Assembly (NCBI GenBank): GCA_023460975.1
Contig: JAEWOG010000103.1
Span: forward strand, 62,001-126,000
Source of the DNA: Actinomycetes bacterium
GTDB taxonomy: Bacteria; Actinomycetota; Actinomycetes; Propionibacteriales; Nocardioidaceae
Reading direction: 5' to 3'
DNA length: 64,000 nt
Both the position numbers and the translations under genes were made by a program. The notes under the pieces are model-generated. The model saw nothing but the letters and a program-made list of their open reading frames with translations. It was not told where the DNA came from and searched no databases. Within the stretch, counting starts at the first letter, position 1; the number at the start of each line of letters is the position of its first letter. Positions 1 to 9,965 of this stretch are shown here, piece by piece.

Positions 1-442
1 TACACGGCCGCGCCCGGAAAGACGGAGGGCTGCTCACCGGAGAGATCGAAGACCCTCAGCCGCACGCGCAGCGGCACCCCCGCGGCCACCCCGGACGCTC
101 CCGCGATGCTGGAGGTGATGTCCGAACGGACGATGCCGTACTCGGCCAGGGCGTCCGGCCCATTGGACCCATCGCCGGGGAAGGGGCCCGCCATCTCTGC
201 GGGGATCGGTCCCCCGTCCACCACGGCCTGTGGCACCCCAGAACTCGGCACCCCAGAACTCGGCGCCCCCGAGCTCGGCACGGCGACGGGCTCGGCGTGC
301 TCTGGGGCGAACAGGCCGCCACCACCGAGGCGGCGCCCACGCCACCCACGAGCCCGAGCACGGCCCGGCGACCCCAGGAGCGCGACCTGAGGACGTCGAC
401 GTCGTGCTCGAGCCCCAGGTCGTGCTCGTCGGGGCCGGTCAG
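1..442 (-). pseudogene. Intradiol ring-cleavage dioxygenase-like lipoprotein, partial and frameshifted
   Basis: The gene runs off the left edge. The first frame gives a short acidic N-terminus (DLGLEHDVDVL), a Tat-type twin arginine (WGRRAVLG) and a lipobox ending VVAAC at about residue 44. The mature domain is in a different frame: VPSSG repeats, then EMAGPFPGDGSNGP and GIVRSDI, which resemble the start of actinobacterial intradiol dioxygenase-like secreted proteins. One base appears to be missing between about 262 and 318. VPSSG is encoded by a 15-bp tandem repeat (232-246, 247-261). No ATG or GTG precedes the signal peptide in frame; the only candidate start is a CTG at 442 that overlaps the TGA of the upstream acyl-CoA synthetase gene. 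A true pseudogene or a sequencing error are both possible. The family call rests on the N-terminal third only. Confidence 0.55.
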
Positions 443-2265
443 GACGCGTACATCTCGTCGATGAGAGCGGTGTTGTTGGCCTCCACCACGGTGCGCTTGA
501 CCTTCATCGACGGCGTCAACTCACCGGACTCGATGGTCAGGTCGTGGTCGAGCAGACGCCACTTCTTGATGGTCTCCCAGCGGTTGAGGCGCCCGTTGAG
601 CTCCTCCACGTACGCGCCGACCATCGCCTTCACCTCGGCGGTGCCCACCAGTTCGGTGTAGCTCATGCCCGCCTTGCCGTTCTCCTCGGCCCATCCGGCC
701 AGGGCGTCCGGGTCGAGGGTGATCAGGGCGACGCAGTAGTTGCGCTCGTTGCCGAAGACCAGGAACTGCGAGGCGTACGGGCACACGGCCTTGAACTTCG
801 ACTCGATCAGCGGCGGGGCGATGTACTTGCCGCCCGAGGTCTTGAACAGCTCCTTGATGCGTCCGGTGATGTAGAGGTAACCGTCCTCGTCGAGGCGGCC
901 CTTGTCGCCGGTGCGCAGCCACCCGTCCTCGGTCAGCGTGGCAGCCGTCTCCTCGGGCAGGTTGTGGTAGCCCTCCATGATGCTCGGGCCGCGGAACTGG
1001 ACCTCGTCGTTCTCCCCGATCCGCACCTCGTTGCCGGGGAACGCCGGACCGACCGAGCCGATCCGGTTGTCCCACGGCAGGTTGACGAACGAACCCGCCG
1101 CGGACTCGGTGAGCCCGTAGCCCTCCAGGATGGTGATGCCAGCGGCGTTGAACCACTCGGCGATCTCGGAGTTGAGGGCCGCAGACCCGGAGATGAAGAA
1201 GCGCACCCGGCCACCGAAGCGCGCCCGGATCTTGCTGAAGACGAGCTTGTCGAGGACGTTGCGGCGCACCTTGAGCCCGAGCGGGACGCTCTTGCCCTCG
1301 CGCAGCAGCCGCTCATAGGCGATTCCGGAGGAGAAGGCCGCCTTGAACAGCTTCTCCTTCAGGCCACCCTCGGCCTCCTGCATGGTCACGATCTTGCCGT
1401 GGGCCTTCTCGAAGATGCGCGGAGCGGCACCCATGAAGGTCGGCTGGACCACGCCCAGGTTGTCGATGATCTTGTCCAGGCGACCGTCGACGGCGCAGGC
1501 GTACCCGCATGCCATCTGGGTGGCCATGAGCACCTTGCCGAACGAGTGGCTCAGCGGCAGCCACCGGAACTCGAGGTCGTCGGCGGACAGGATGCCCTGC
1601 GCGCGAATCGCCTCGCCCTCGAACACCCAGGCGCGGTGCGAGAGCCGCACGCCCTTCGGGCGACCGGTGGTTCCGGAGGTGTACATCAGCGTCGCGAGCT
1701 GGTCGGGGCGGATCGCTGTGGCGTGCTCGGTGATCGCGGTGGGCTCCTTGGCCAGGTGGGCCCGGCCGAGCTCGGCCAACTCGTCCGTGCCGATGACCCA
1801 GTCGCCGTCTGTGGTGCCATCGAAGGTGACCACCTTGAGCACGTGCGGCAGCTCGGAGCGACGTGCGCGCAGCTTGGCGATCTGCTCGTCGTCCTCGGCG
1901 AAGACGACGCGGCACTCGGAGTCGGCGAGGATGTAGGCCGTGTCCTCCTCGTTGGTCGTCGGGTAGACCGTCGTGGTGGCGGCACCCGCGCACATCACGG
2001 CGAGGTCCGCGAGGATCCACTCGTAGCGCGTGGTGCTGGCGATGCCCACCCGCTCCTCGGGCTGGATGCCCAGCTCCATCAGGCCCGCCGCCCACGCGGT
2101 GACCACGTCGCCGACCTCACGCCAGGTGATCGACTCCCAGCTCTCGCCCACGGGGAATCGGAAAGCCTCGCGCTCTGCCGACTCCTCCACACGGGCGAGG
2201 AATTGGACGGCCACGTTGGCGTGCATGGTGTCGAGGAACGAATTGTCGATCGTGCGGGTGGTCAC
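439..2265 (-). CDS. Long-chain acyl-CoA synthetase (AMP-forming)
   Basis: A 608-residue ANL-superfamily enzyme that activates fatty acids to acyl-CoA through an acyl-adenylate. Visible motifs are the P-loop YTSGTTGRPKG (about residue 192), GYGLTESAAG (about 385), the hinge GWLRTGDKGRLDEDGYLYITGR (about 450) and the C-terminal KTSGGKYIAP around the catalytic lysine. The length fits the FadD15-like actinobacterial group. The GTG start at 2265 is chosen because an AGGAG lies 11 bases upstream and VTTRTIDNSF begins the conserved part; longer upstream frames overlap the divergent gene at 2450. Its TGA overlaps the putative start of the following lipoprotein gene. Confidence 0.93.
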   Translation of the reverse strand: MTTRTIDNSFLDTMHANVAVQFLARVEESAEREAFRFPVGESWESITWREVGDVVTAWAAGLMELGIQPEERVGIASTTRYEWILADLAVMCAGAATTTVYPTTNEEDTAYILADSECRVVFAEDDEQIAKLRARRSELPHVLKVVTFDGTTDGDWVIGTDELAELGRAHLAKEPTAITEHATAIRPDQLATLMYTSGTTGRPKGVRLSHRAWVFEGEAIRAQGILSADDLEFRWLPLSHSFGKVLMATQMACGYACAVDGRLDKIIDNLGVVQPTFMGAAPRIFEKAHGKIVTMQEAEGGLKEKLFKAAFSSGIAYERLLREGKSVPLGLKVRRNVLDKLVFSKIRARFGGRVRFFISGSAALNSEIAEWFNAAGITILEGYGLTESAAGSFVNLPWDNRIGSVGPAFPGNEVRIGENDEVQFRGPSIMEGYHNLPEETAATLTEDGWLRTGDKGRLDEDGYLYITGRIKELFKTSGGKYIAPPLIESKFKAVCPYASQFLVFGNERNYCVALITLDPDALAGWAEENGKAGMSYTELVGTAEVKAMVGAYVEELNGRLNRWETIKKWRLLDHDLTIESGELTPSMKVKRTVVEANNTALIDEMYAS

Positions 2266-2449
2266 GTCGTCAGTCTCCTGTTCAGCGCTCGGGGCGCGGT
2301 TTGGCCGACAGGGGTGGCCCGGATGTTGGAAGTAACCTAGATCACGCCCCGTACTCATCGGTAGCAATCGAGCCAAAAAGGTCGACAATCTCCCGGATCG
2401 TGACCTCAGGCGGGCGAGAACCGTCGGTGGACAGCCGTACGTTGGCCGC

Positions 2450-3550
2450 ATGGACACCACATGGGACGAGTTGGCGGCGCGAGCCATCGCGCGGCAGTTC
2501 CCCGTGCCCGCGCCCGACGTCGCCACCACACTCGCCCAGATGGGGCCCATCCAGTCCCAGACCGCCCGCTCGACGCACCTGGGTGTCGCAGCACGGCGCC
2601 CGGGCACGACCCGGACCGAGATCGCCGAGGCCTTCGAGTCCGCACGCATCGTGCGCGGCAGCACCATCCGGGGCACGGTCCACACCGCGACCCCCGAGCA
2701 CTTCGCCGCACTCACCCACGCCACCGCCCTCGGCCAAGGCGCACTCTGGCGGCGCAGTCTGGGGGTCGACGACGACACGGTCGCTGCGCTGTGGGCCGCG
2801 ACCGAAGTCTTCGCGAGCGAGGAGTGGCGCACCGTCGGCGACCTCAGCGCCCACGCTGCCGAGTGGCTCGCCCAGCGAGGTCATCGGCAGGCCGCGGCGC
2901 ACGTGGTGACGCCTGCCGGGCGCTACCTCACCTTCGGTCACGGCGGCCTGGTGCGGCGCCCCGTCAACGGGGCCTGGGAGGGACAGGCAGCCGCTCTCTA
3001 TCGCACCGCGGCCCAGGTCACGGGGCACCCCGGCGGCGCGGACCTCACCGACGTCGTACGCCTGCACCTGGAGCATCACGGCCCGGCCTCACGCCACGAC
3101 CTCGCGTGGTGGGCGGGCGTGGGACTTCGCGCGATCGACGGGGCGCTGGCGCGTCTCGACCTCGTCGAGGCCGTGGGCCCCGACGGCCGCATCTACGTGG
3201 ATCTGCCCGATGCACCTGACCCGGCCGCCCTCCAGGGCGTCCACCTCCTGCCCGAGTTCGACGCACTCCTGTGCGCGTACGAGCCGAGCGCGCGGACCAG
3301 GTTCATCACCGCAGCGCATCACCGCAGGCTCTGGAACTCGGCCAACGGGACAGTCCTGTCACCGCTTCTGGTCGATGGGCGGATCACCGGCTACTGGCGG
3401 GCGATGGGCAGCGCGGCGCGCAGGGCCCTGAGCGTCCACTGGTTCGCCGGCACCCGGGCCCCACGGACGTCTGAGTTGGACGGTCCCGTCGCCGCTGTGG
3501 AGAGTGCGCTCGGCATCACCGTCACCGACCTCACCTGCTCACGCGAGTGA
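2450..3550 (+). CDS. Winged-helix DNA-binding domain protein (HTH_42/AlkZ-like)
   Basis: A 366-residue protein of the HTH_42 family, which includes the AlkZ/YcaQ DNA glycosylases that unhook crosslinks. Near the N-terminus it has QSQ (MGPIQSQTARST, about residue 33), matching the place of the QxQ catalytic motif of AlkZ-type enzymes, and towards the C-terminus the typical LLPEFDALLCAY and LSPLLVDGRITGYW segments. Glycosylase activity is inference; many actinobacterial members are uncharacterised. A TACGTT box at 2438-2443 followed by exactly six bases and the ATG suggests a leaderless transcript. It is divergent from the acyl-CoA synthetase and convergent with lepA (7-base gap). Confidence 0.85.
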   Translation: MDTTWDELAARAIARQFPVPAPDVATTLAQMGPIQSQTARSTHLGVAARRPGTTRTEIAEAFESARIVRGSTIRGTVHTATPEHFAALTHATALGQGALWRRSLGVDDDTVAALWAATEVFASEEWRTVGDLSAHAAEWLAQRGHRQAAAHVVTPAGRYLTFGHGGLVRRPVNGAWEGQAAALYRTAAQVTGHPGGADLTDVVRLHLEHHGPASRHDLAWWAGVGLRAIDGALARLDLVEAVGPDGRIYVDLPDAPDPAALQGVHLLPEFDALLCAYEPSARTRFITAAHHRRLWNSANGTVLSPLLVDGRITGYWRAMGSAARRALSVHWFAGTRAPRTSELDGPVAAVESALGITVTDLTCSRE

Positions 3551-3557
3551 GGCGTTC

Positions 3558-5438
<1,881 letters not shown>

Positions 5439-5565
5439 GGTGGTCTTTCGGTCTACGGGGCCGCGGGCGTCGCGGCGCGGGCAGGCACGGGTCGAACATC
5501 GATTGTCCCACGCCGAGGGCCCGCGCGCGGAACTGCGGCCGTGGCGATGCCCATGCACTCCTCGG

Positions 5566-6483
5566 TTACTGCACCGCCTTGGCGACGCTGATGCAGCGGG
5601 TGATCCACTCCCGCTCCGTCGCCGTCAGGTCGCGACCGGCCTCGGCGGCCTCCGCGATCGCCCACCCGGCGTTGGCCAGCACCCGCACGATCGCCCAGTC
5701 ACGCGCCCGGTCCTCGTCCAGGTCGGCGACGTCGACGAGGGTCTCGAAGCGACGCCGCAAGCCACCTCGTACGTCGCCGGAGAGCTCGTCGAACCGGTTC
5801 AACAGCATCGGCGACAGCTCGAAGTGCGGATCCCCGGACAGCGGCTTGGGGTCGATGGCGACCCACGTCGCGCCGCGTCCGAGCACGTTGGCGTAGTGCA
5901 GGTCGCCGTGGACGAGCCGCCCGTCGGTGGCCTCGTCAGAGGCGAACGCGCGTGCCAGCGACCGGGCGTGGTCCACCATCCGGCGCGGCAGCGGAGCCGT
6001 ACGCGGCAGCTCGGCCAACTGCTGCTCCCAGTGCGCCACGGTGTCGCTGAGCCGCGCGAACTGCGGCCCCGCCGGGACGTGCAGCCGCCCGTACAGTCCG
6101 GCGACGATCTCGCACGCCTCGACGTCCCACGCCTCGGAGAGGTCGTCGGGTCCCACCCGCTGCAGCAGCATCGCGCGGCGCCGCGGGTCGGCCCGCAGCA
6201 GTTCGACGGCAGGGCCGCCGGCCCACGCGGTGAGGGCCAGGTGCTCGAGCGCACTCTCGGTGTCGGCGTCCCAGGTCACCTTGAGCGCGGCCGGGTCCCC
6301 CTCCCCCGTGCGCACGGGCAGCACGACGGAGCAGTGGCCGGACATCGTGGCGCCATCGAGGCGCAGCTCCCACTCGGAGAGCAGGTCGCGTACGAGGCCG
6401 GGAAGTCGCTCGAGCCAACCAGCCCACCCGGTCACGCTCGCCTCCCGGTCGTACCAGTGCGACGGCACCGTGAAGGCGCTCAT
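5566..6483 (-). CDS. Aminoglycoside/hydroxyurea-type phosphotransferase (APH_6_hur family)
   Basis: A 305-residue kinase of the fold used by streptomycin 6-kinase and hydroxyurea kinase. It has the Brenner motif LVHGDLHYANVLG (about residue 195) and the metal-binding AIDPKPLSGDPHFELSPML (about 218). Related enzymes phosphorylate aminoglycosides; the real substrate here is unknown. The ATG at 6483 overlaps the TGA of the upstream acetyltransferase gene (ATGA), so translation is probably coupled and the three genes araC-GNAT-APH form one unit. It ends 127 bases upstream of the lepA start, with no clear terminator. Confidence 0.9.
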   Translation of the reverse strand: MSAFTVPSHWYDREASVTGWAGWLERLPGLVRDLLSEWELRLDGATMSGHCSVVLPVRTGEGDPAALKVTWDADTESALEHLALTAWAGGPAVELLRADPRRRAMLLQRVGPDDLSEAWDVEACEIVAGLYGRLHVPAGPQFARLSDTVAHWEQQLAELPRTAPLPRRMVDHARSLARAFASDEATDGRLVHGDLHYANVLGRGATWVAIDPKPLSGDPHFELSPMLLNRFDELSGDVRGGLRRRFETLVDVADLDEDRARDWAIVRVLANAGWAIAEAAEAGRDLTATEREWITRCISVAKAVQ

Positions 6484-7052
6484 GGCCGCCCCGTGAGCAG
6501 GTGATAACGCCGCTTGCCCCCAGTGACGTCGAGGAACTCCCCACCGGTCTCGGCGAGAACGCTCTCGATGACCCGCAATGAGGCGACGTTGTCCACGTCG
6601 CACGTCACGAGCGCGGGATCAACGCCCAGAGCCGCCGCGCGGGGCAGCACCTCGCGCAGCATCTGTGTTGCGTACCCGCGACGGCGCCGACTCGGGGGCA
6701 CCTCATAGCCGATGTGCCCGCCGAGGGTCCGCAGGAACGTGTTGCCCAGGTGCGGGCGCACGCTGACCCGCCCCAGGTAGTCGGCACCGTTCACGAGCCA
6801 CCACGTGTGCTGGTGAACCAGACCCTCCGGCCGCGGCGTCGCCGGTAGCGCGTCTGCGCGCAGGTAGTCGAGAAACGCCTCGAACCCAGCGGAGGTGTCC
6901 CAGACATCGGAGAATCCCTCCACCCACCGGCCCAGGATGCTGCCCTGGCCGGCCCGACCGTCCGCGACGAGTTCGCGGACCGCGGCGACAAACGACTCGC
7001 GTACCTGCGCGCACGGCTCGACAAGCATCGCGCCGGCCTGCGGGCCACTCAC
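6480..7052 (-). CDS. GNAT family N-acetyltransferase (COG3981-like)
   Basis: A 190-residue acetyltransferase. The acetyl-CoA-binding motif A is visible as GHIGYEVPPSRRRRGYATQML (roughly residues 115-135), followed by VTCDVDNVASLRVIES. This resembles the predicted acetyltransferases of COG3981, with WWLVNGADYLGRVSVRPHL upstream. The acceptor is unknown. The GTG start at 7052 overlaps the stop of the AraC-family gene (GTGA); an internal ATG nine codons downstream (MLVEPCAQ) is the alternative. Its position between a regulator and an antibiotic-kinase homologue suggests a small-molecule substrate, but that is inference. Confidence 0.88.
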   Translation of the reverse strand: MSGPQAGAMLVEPCAQVRESFVAAVRELVADGRAGQGSILGRWVEGFSDVWDTSAGFEAFLDYLRADALPATPRPEGLVHQHTWWLVNGADYLGRVSVRPHLGNTFLRTLGGHIGYEVPPSRRRRGYATQMLREVLPRAAALGVDPALVTCDVDNVASLRVIESVLAETGGEFLDVTGGKRRYHLLTGRP

Positions 7053-7891
7053 CGCTGGTCCGCCAGGTACTCGCCCGGCGTCATGCCGGTGACGGTGCGG
7101 AAGTCGGTCGTGAAGTGGGCCTGATCGGTGTAGCCGAGCTCGCTGGCGACATCGGCCAACGCGACCGTGCCCTCCTTGAGGCGCAGCACGGCGTCGTGCA
7201 GGCGGCGGCGCTGGAGCAACCACTTCGGAGACATCCCGACGCGGGAGCGCACGAGCCTTTGGAGCCGCCGCTCGCTGAGGCCGAAGGCGTCGGCCACGTC
7301 CGCGACCCGGGTGATCTCCGGGTGCTCGATGATCCAGTCGACCACCCGGTTGAGGAGGAGGCCGTCCTCGTCGACCTCGATGCCGGCGAGGCGCCGTTCG
7401 AGTGCCGCGACCGCGCCGGCGTGGGACGCCTGCGCCGATGGGTCCGCCGCCATGGCCGCGTGGATCTCGCTCACCAGCGCACCGGCATCCAGCACCCCGA
7501 GCGGGTCGCCCGGCTCCAGCGCGGTCAGATCGGCGTACGTGTCCACGAGTGCGTCGACCGAGCCGCCCACCAGCAGGGAGCCGGCGGCGGGGGTGAACAT
7601 CACCCCGACCGCCCAACCGGTCCCCTCCAGGGTGACGGAGGACAACCCGCGCACCACCCCGTAGAAGCGGGCGTAGGTGTTCGACACCACGATCAGGCAC
7701 ACCGGGTGCTGCAGCGTGCTCTGGGTGGTCGGGGCGGGTAGCGACCACACCGGGATCCAGTACCGCTGGACGAGGTCCCTCAACCCCGCAGAGGGCAGGT
7801 AGCGGTGGATCGGGGGCGAGGGTCGCGACGCGCCCGTCAGGTGGGCCCGGTCAACCGGGTCCACCGGATGCAGCGACGGGTCCGGGGTCAT
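7049..7891 (-). CDS. AraC family transcriptional regulator
   Basis: A 280-residue regulator. The N-terminal region (PPIHRYLPSAGLRDLVQRYWIPVWSLP) resembles the ligand-sensing part of AraC proteins with a DUF6597-like domain. The C-terminal two-helix-turn-helix spans about residues 185-278, with VADVADAFGLSERRLQRL and LADVASELGYTDQAHFTTDF. It heads an overlapping three-gene unit with an acetyltransferase and a kinase, which it probably controls. The divergent MDMPI-family gene starts 52 bases away, so both promoters share one region. AAGAAT seven bases upstream of the ATG fits a leaderless -10 box imperfectly. Confidence 0.9.
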   Translation of the reverse strand: MTPDPSLHPVDPVDRAHLTGASRPSPPIHRYLPSAGLRDLVQRYWIPVWSLPAPTTQSTLQHPVCLIVVSNTYARFYGVVRGLSSVTLEGTGWAVGVMFTPAAGSLLVGGSVDALVDTYADLTALEPGDPLGVLDAGALVSEIHAAMAADPSAQASHAGAVAALERRLAGIEVDEDGLLLNRVVDWIIEHPEITRVADVADAFGLSERRLQRLVRSRVGMSPKWLLQRRRLHDAVLRLKEGTVALADVASELGYTDQAHFTTDFRTVTGMTPGEYLADQR

Positions 7892-7943
7892 GCGTCGGAT
7901 TCTTGCAAGACGCCGGAGGAGCGGGGTACCTAGCGTCGACGGC

Positions 7944-8903
7944 ATGACATCGACACTGACCTCCGACCTGTACGCCACCCGCTCCGCCCGCCTCGGCGCC
8001 CTCCTGCCGACGGCCGCCCCCGACGCGCCCACCCCCTGCGAGGACTGGAGCGTGCGCGAGGTCGTCGACCACATCCTCGGCACGCAGCGCGACTTCCTGT
8101 CCGGTCACGGACTCGACGTGCCGGACACCTCGGGCGAGTCGGACCTTCCTCGGGCGTGGGCAACCCACACCGCGGCAGTCAGCGCGCTGCTCACGCGTCC
8201 GGACGTCGCCGAGCAGTCGTACGACGGCCACTTCGGGACGACGACCATCGGCGCCACGATGGCCGACTTCTACGGTTTCGACCTCGTCCTGCACGGCTGG
8301 GACGTCGCCCGCGCGACGGGGCAGCCGTGGCCCATCGACGACGAGGAAGCCATGGCGCTGCGACACACAGCCGAGGGGTGGGGTCCCGCCATTCGCGCGG
8401 AGGGCGTCTGCGGCCCCGAAGTCGCCGTACCAGCCGGGGCCTCCGAGTGGGACCGCCTGCTGGGGTACGTGGGCCGCGACCCGCACTGGACAACCCCGCT
8501 GCAGGCAGGATGGGCGCATGCCCGTTGGTCCCTACCCGTCTCCCCCGCTCGCCACCGCCCGCCGGCTCGAGTGGGTTCACCTCCCCCCGGCCGTCCGGGC
8601 CGAGGTCGAGCGTCGCTGTGGCACGCCGATCGTGGCCGCACGCTCGCAGGGGGCCGGGTTCACGCCGGGCTTCGCGAGCGTCCTCGTCGGCGAGGACGGG
8701 AGCCACCACTTCGTGAAGGCAGCCTCGCTGAAGGCCCAACGGCCCTTCGCGGAGTCGTACCGCACCGAGGCGCGCAAGCTGGCCGCCCTGCCGGCCAGCG
8801 TTCCGGCGCCCCGCCTGTTGTGGACGTGCGAGGTCGAGGACTGGGTGGTGCTGGCCACCGAATACGTCGCGGCGACCAACCCCAGCCGGCCCTGGCAGGC
8901 TGA
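7944..8903 (+). CDS. TIGR03086/mycothiol-dependent maleylpyruvate isomerase-like protein with lost stop
   Basis: The first about 185 residues are a DinB-like MDMPI_N/TIGR03086 protein: CEDWSVREVVDHILG near residue 30, then FYGFDLVLHGWDVARATGQP near 110 and the usual C-terminal GASEWDRLLGYVGRDPHW. Members bind a metal through conserved histidines and are linked to mycothiol chemistry. Family members normally stop just after this point. Here the frame stays open for about 130 further residues without family resemblance, overlapping 386 bases of the next gene, which is clearly real. A C-to-T change in the CAG at about 8501 would restore TAG. TAGCGT at 7931-7936, seven bases before the ATG, fits a leaderless promoter. 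The functional domain probably ends near 8500. Confidence 0.75.
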   Translation: MTSTLTSDLYATRSARLGALLPTAAPDAPTPCEDWSVREVVDHILGTQRDFLSGHGLDVPDTSGESDLPRAWATHTAAVSALLTRPDVAEQSYDGHFGTTTIGATMADFYGFDLVLHGWDVARATGQPWPIDDEEAMALRHTAEGWGPAIRAEGVCGPEVAVPAGASEWDRLLGYVGRDPHWTTPLQAGWAHARWSLPVSPARHRPPARVGSPPPGRPGRGRASLWHADRGRTLAGGRVHAGLRERPRRRGREPPLREGSLAEGPTALRGVVPHRGAQAGRPAGQRSGAPPVVDVRGRGLGGAGHRIRRGDQPQPALAG

Positions 8904-9480
8904 CGACCTCGACCTCTGCCTCGACGCACTCGAAGCCGCCGCGACTGCGCTGACCCCCGCGCCGTCTGGACTGGTCCTGGACGCGTACGAGGACGACCTG
9001 GCCGAGTGGCCCGCCTTCTGGTCCGTGCTCCGAGTCCCGAACCGGCCCGAGCGCCACCAAGAGGCGGCGGACCTGGCCGCCCAGTACGCGGCTCACGTGC
9101 GGGGCGACACGCTCGTACACACCGACATCCGCGCCGACAACGTCCTGCTGAGCGCGGACGGCGCCGCCCTGTTCTGTGACTGGAACTGGCCCGTACGCGG
9201 CGCTGCCTGGCTTGACTCGTTCGCCCTGCTCATCGGTCCACGCGGCGACGGGATCGACGTCGAGAAGGTGATCTCGCAGCGGGAGCTGCTGCGCGCGGTC
9301 CCCGACCAGGCGATCGACGCGGTCCTGGCGCTCTACACCGGCTACTTCCTCAAGTCCGCAGCCGACCCCGTACCGCCGACATCCCCCCACATCCGCGACC
9401 ACCAGCGCTGGCAGGGCGAGGTGTGCTGGGAGTGGCTGTGCGAGCGGAGAGGGTGGCCAGAATCGGGGCGGTCGGCCTGA
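8518..9480 (+). CDS. Aminoglycoside phosphotransferase-like (APH) family protein
   Basis: A 320-residue APH-fold kinase. It has the N-lobe segment SHHFVKAASLKAQRPFAESYRTEA with a nucleotide-binding lysine, the Brenner motif LVHTDIRADNVLL (about residue 201), and the metal-binding CDWNWP (about 221), where DW replaces the commoner DFG/DFE. The substrate is unknown. The ATG at 8518 is preceded by AGGA at suitable spacing, inside the tail of the MDMPI-family frame. It is the second phosphotransferase of this kind within 4 kb, but it is only distantly similar to the one at 5566-6483. Confidence 0.9.
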   Translation: MPVGPYPSPPLATARRLEWVHLPPAVRAEVERRCGTPIVAARSQGAGFTPGFASVLVGEDGSHHFVKAASLKAQRPFAESYRTEARKLAALPASVPAPRLLWTCEVEDWVVLATEYVAATNPSRPWQADDLDLCLDALEAAATALTPAPSGLVLDAYEDDLAEWPAFWSVLRVPNRPERHQEAADLAAQYAAHVRGDTLVHTDIRADNVLLSADGAALFCDWNWPVRGAAWLDSFALLIGPRGDGIDVEKVISQRELLRAVPDQAIDAVLALYTGYFLKSAADPVPPTSPHIRDHQRWQGEVCWEWLCERRGWPESGRSA

Positions 9481-9481
9481 T

Positions 9482-9511
9482 TTGAGCCTCGAACAGTCAC
9501 GCTGGTAATCT
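9482..9511 (+). promoter_or_regulatory. Candidate rpsT promoter
   Basis: TTGAGC (9482-9487), an 18-base spacer and TAATCT (9506-9511) fit a housekeeping sigma promoter. It would give rpsT a 5' leader of about 105 bases, as is common for autoregulated ribosomal protein genes. The -35 box begins just after the stop of the upstream kinase gene. Confidence 0.5.
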
Positions 9512-9624
9512 CTTGGCTTGCATGTCTGGCTCCGGCCCTCTCCCGGGTTGCCTGACAAGGGCTACGTAGCAGCCGACAGCACAAGCACTTTCCTGACCAG
9601 GTCCTCACACACAAGGGTTCATCA

Positions 9625-9885
9625 GTGGCGAACATCAAGTCCCAGATCAAGCGCAACAAGCAGAACGAGGTGCGCCGTCAGCGCAACCTCGCGGTCCGCT
9701 CCAGCCTCAAGACCGCTGTCCGCAAGTTCCGCGAGCTGGCCGCGGCTGGCGACAAGGACGCCGCCATCGCCGCCGCGCGCGACGCTTCCAAGAAGCTCGA
9801 CAAGGCTGTCTCCAAGGGCGTCATTCACAAGAACCAGGCCGCGAACCGCAAGTCCGCGATCGCCAAGAAGGCCGCTGCTCTCTGA
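9625..9885 (+). CDS. rpsT: 30S ribosomal protein S20
   Basis: An 86-residue basic protein, MANIKSQIKRNKQNEVRRQRN at the N-terminus and HKNQAANRKSAIAKKAA near the C-terminus, typical of bacterial S20, which binds 16S rRNA in the small subunit. It uses a GTG start. It is monocistronic, with its own promoter and a strong hairpin downstream, and is convergent with holA, a neighbourhood conserved in many bacteria. Confidence 0.98.
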   Translation: MANIKSQIKRNKQNEVRRQRNLAVRSSLKTAVRKFRELAAAGDKDAAIAAARDASKKLDKAVSKGVIHKNQAANRKSAIAKKAAAL

Positions 9886-9905
9886 GAAGCGCCCCTTCCT
9901 CGTTC

Positions 9906-9933
9906 GACCCGCCGCAACCCGGCGGGTCGTTCT
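9906..9933 (+). terminator. rpsT terminator hairpin
   Basis: A nine-base perfect stem GACCCGCCG/CGGCGGGTC with a five-base loop CAACC, followed by GTTCT. It lies 20 bases after the rpsT stop, between convergent rpsT and holA, so it may serve both. Confidence 0.75.
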
Positions 9934-9965
9934 GATTTCGGGGGCGGATCGTTCTGATTGCGGGG

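Noticed and set aside
232..261. 15-bp tandem repeat as a possible mobile or satellite repeat
   Set aside because: Only two full copies; it encodes VPSSG linker units in frame, so it is coding microrepeat expansion.
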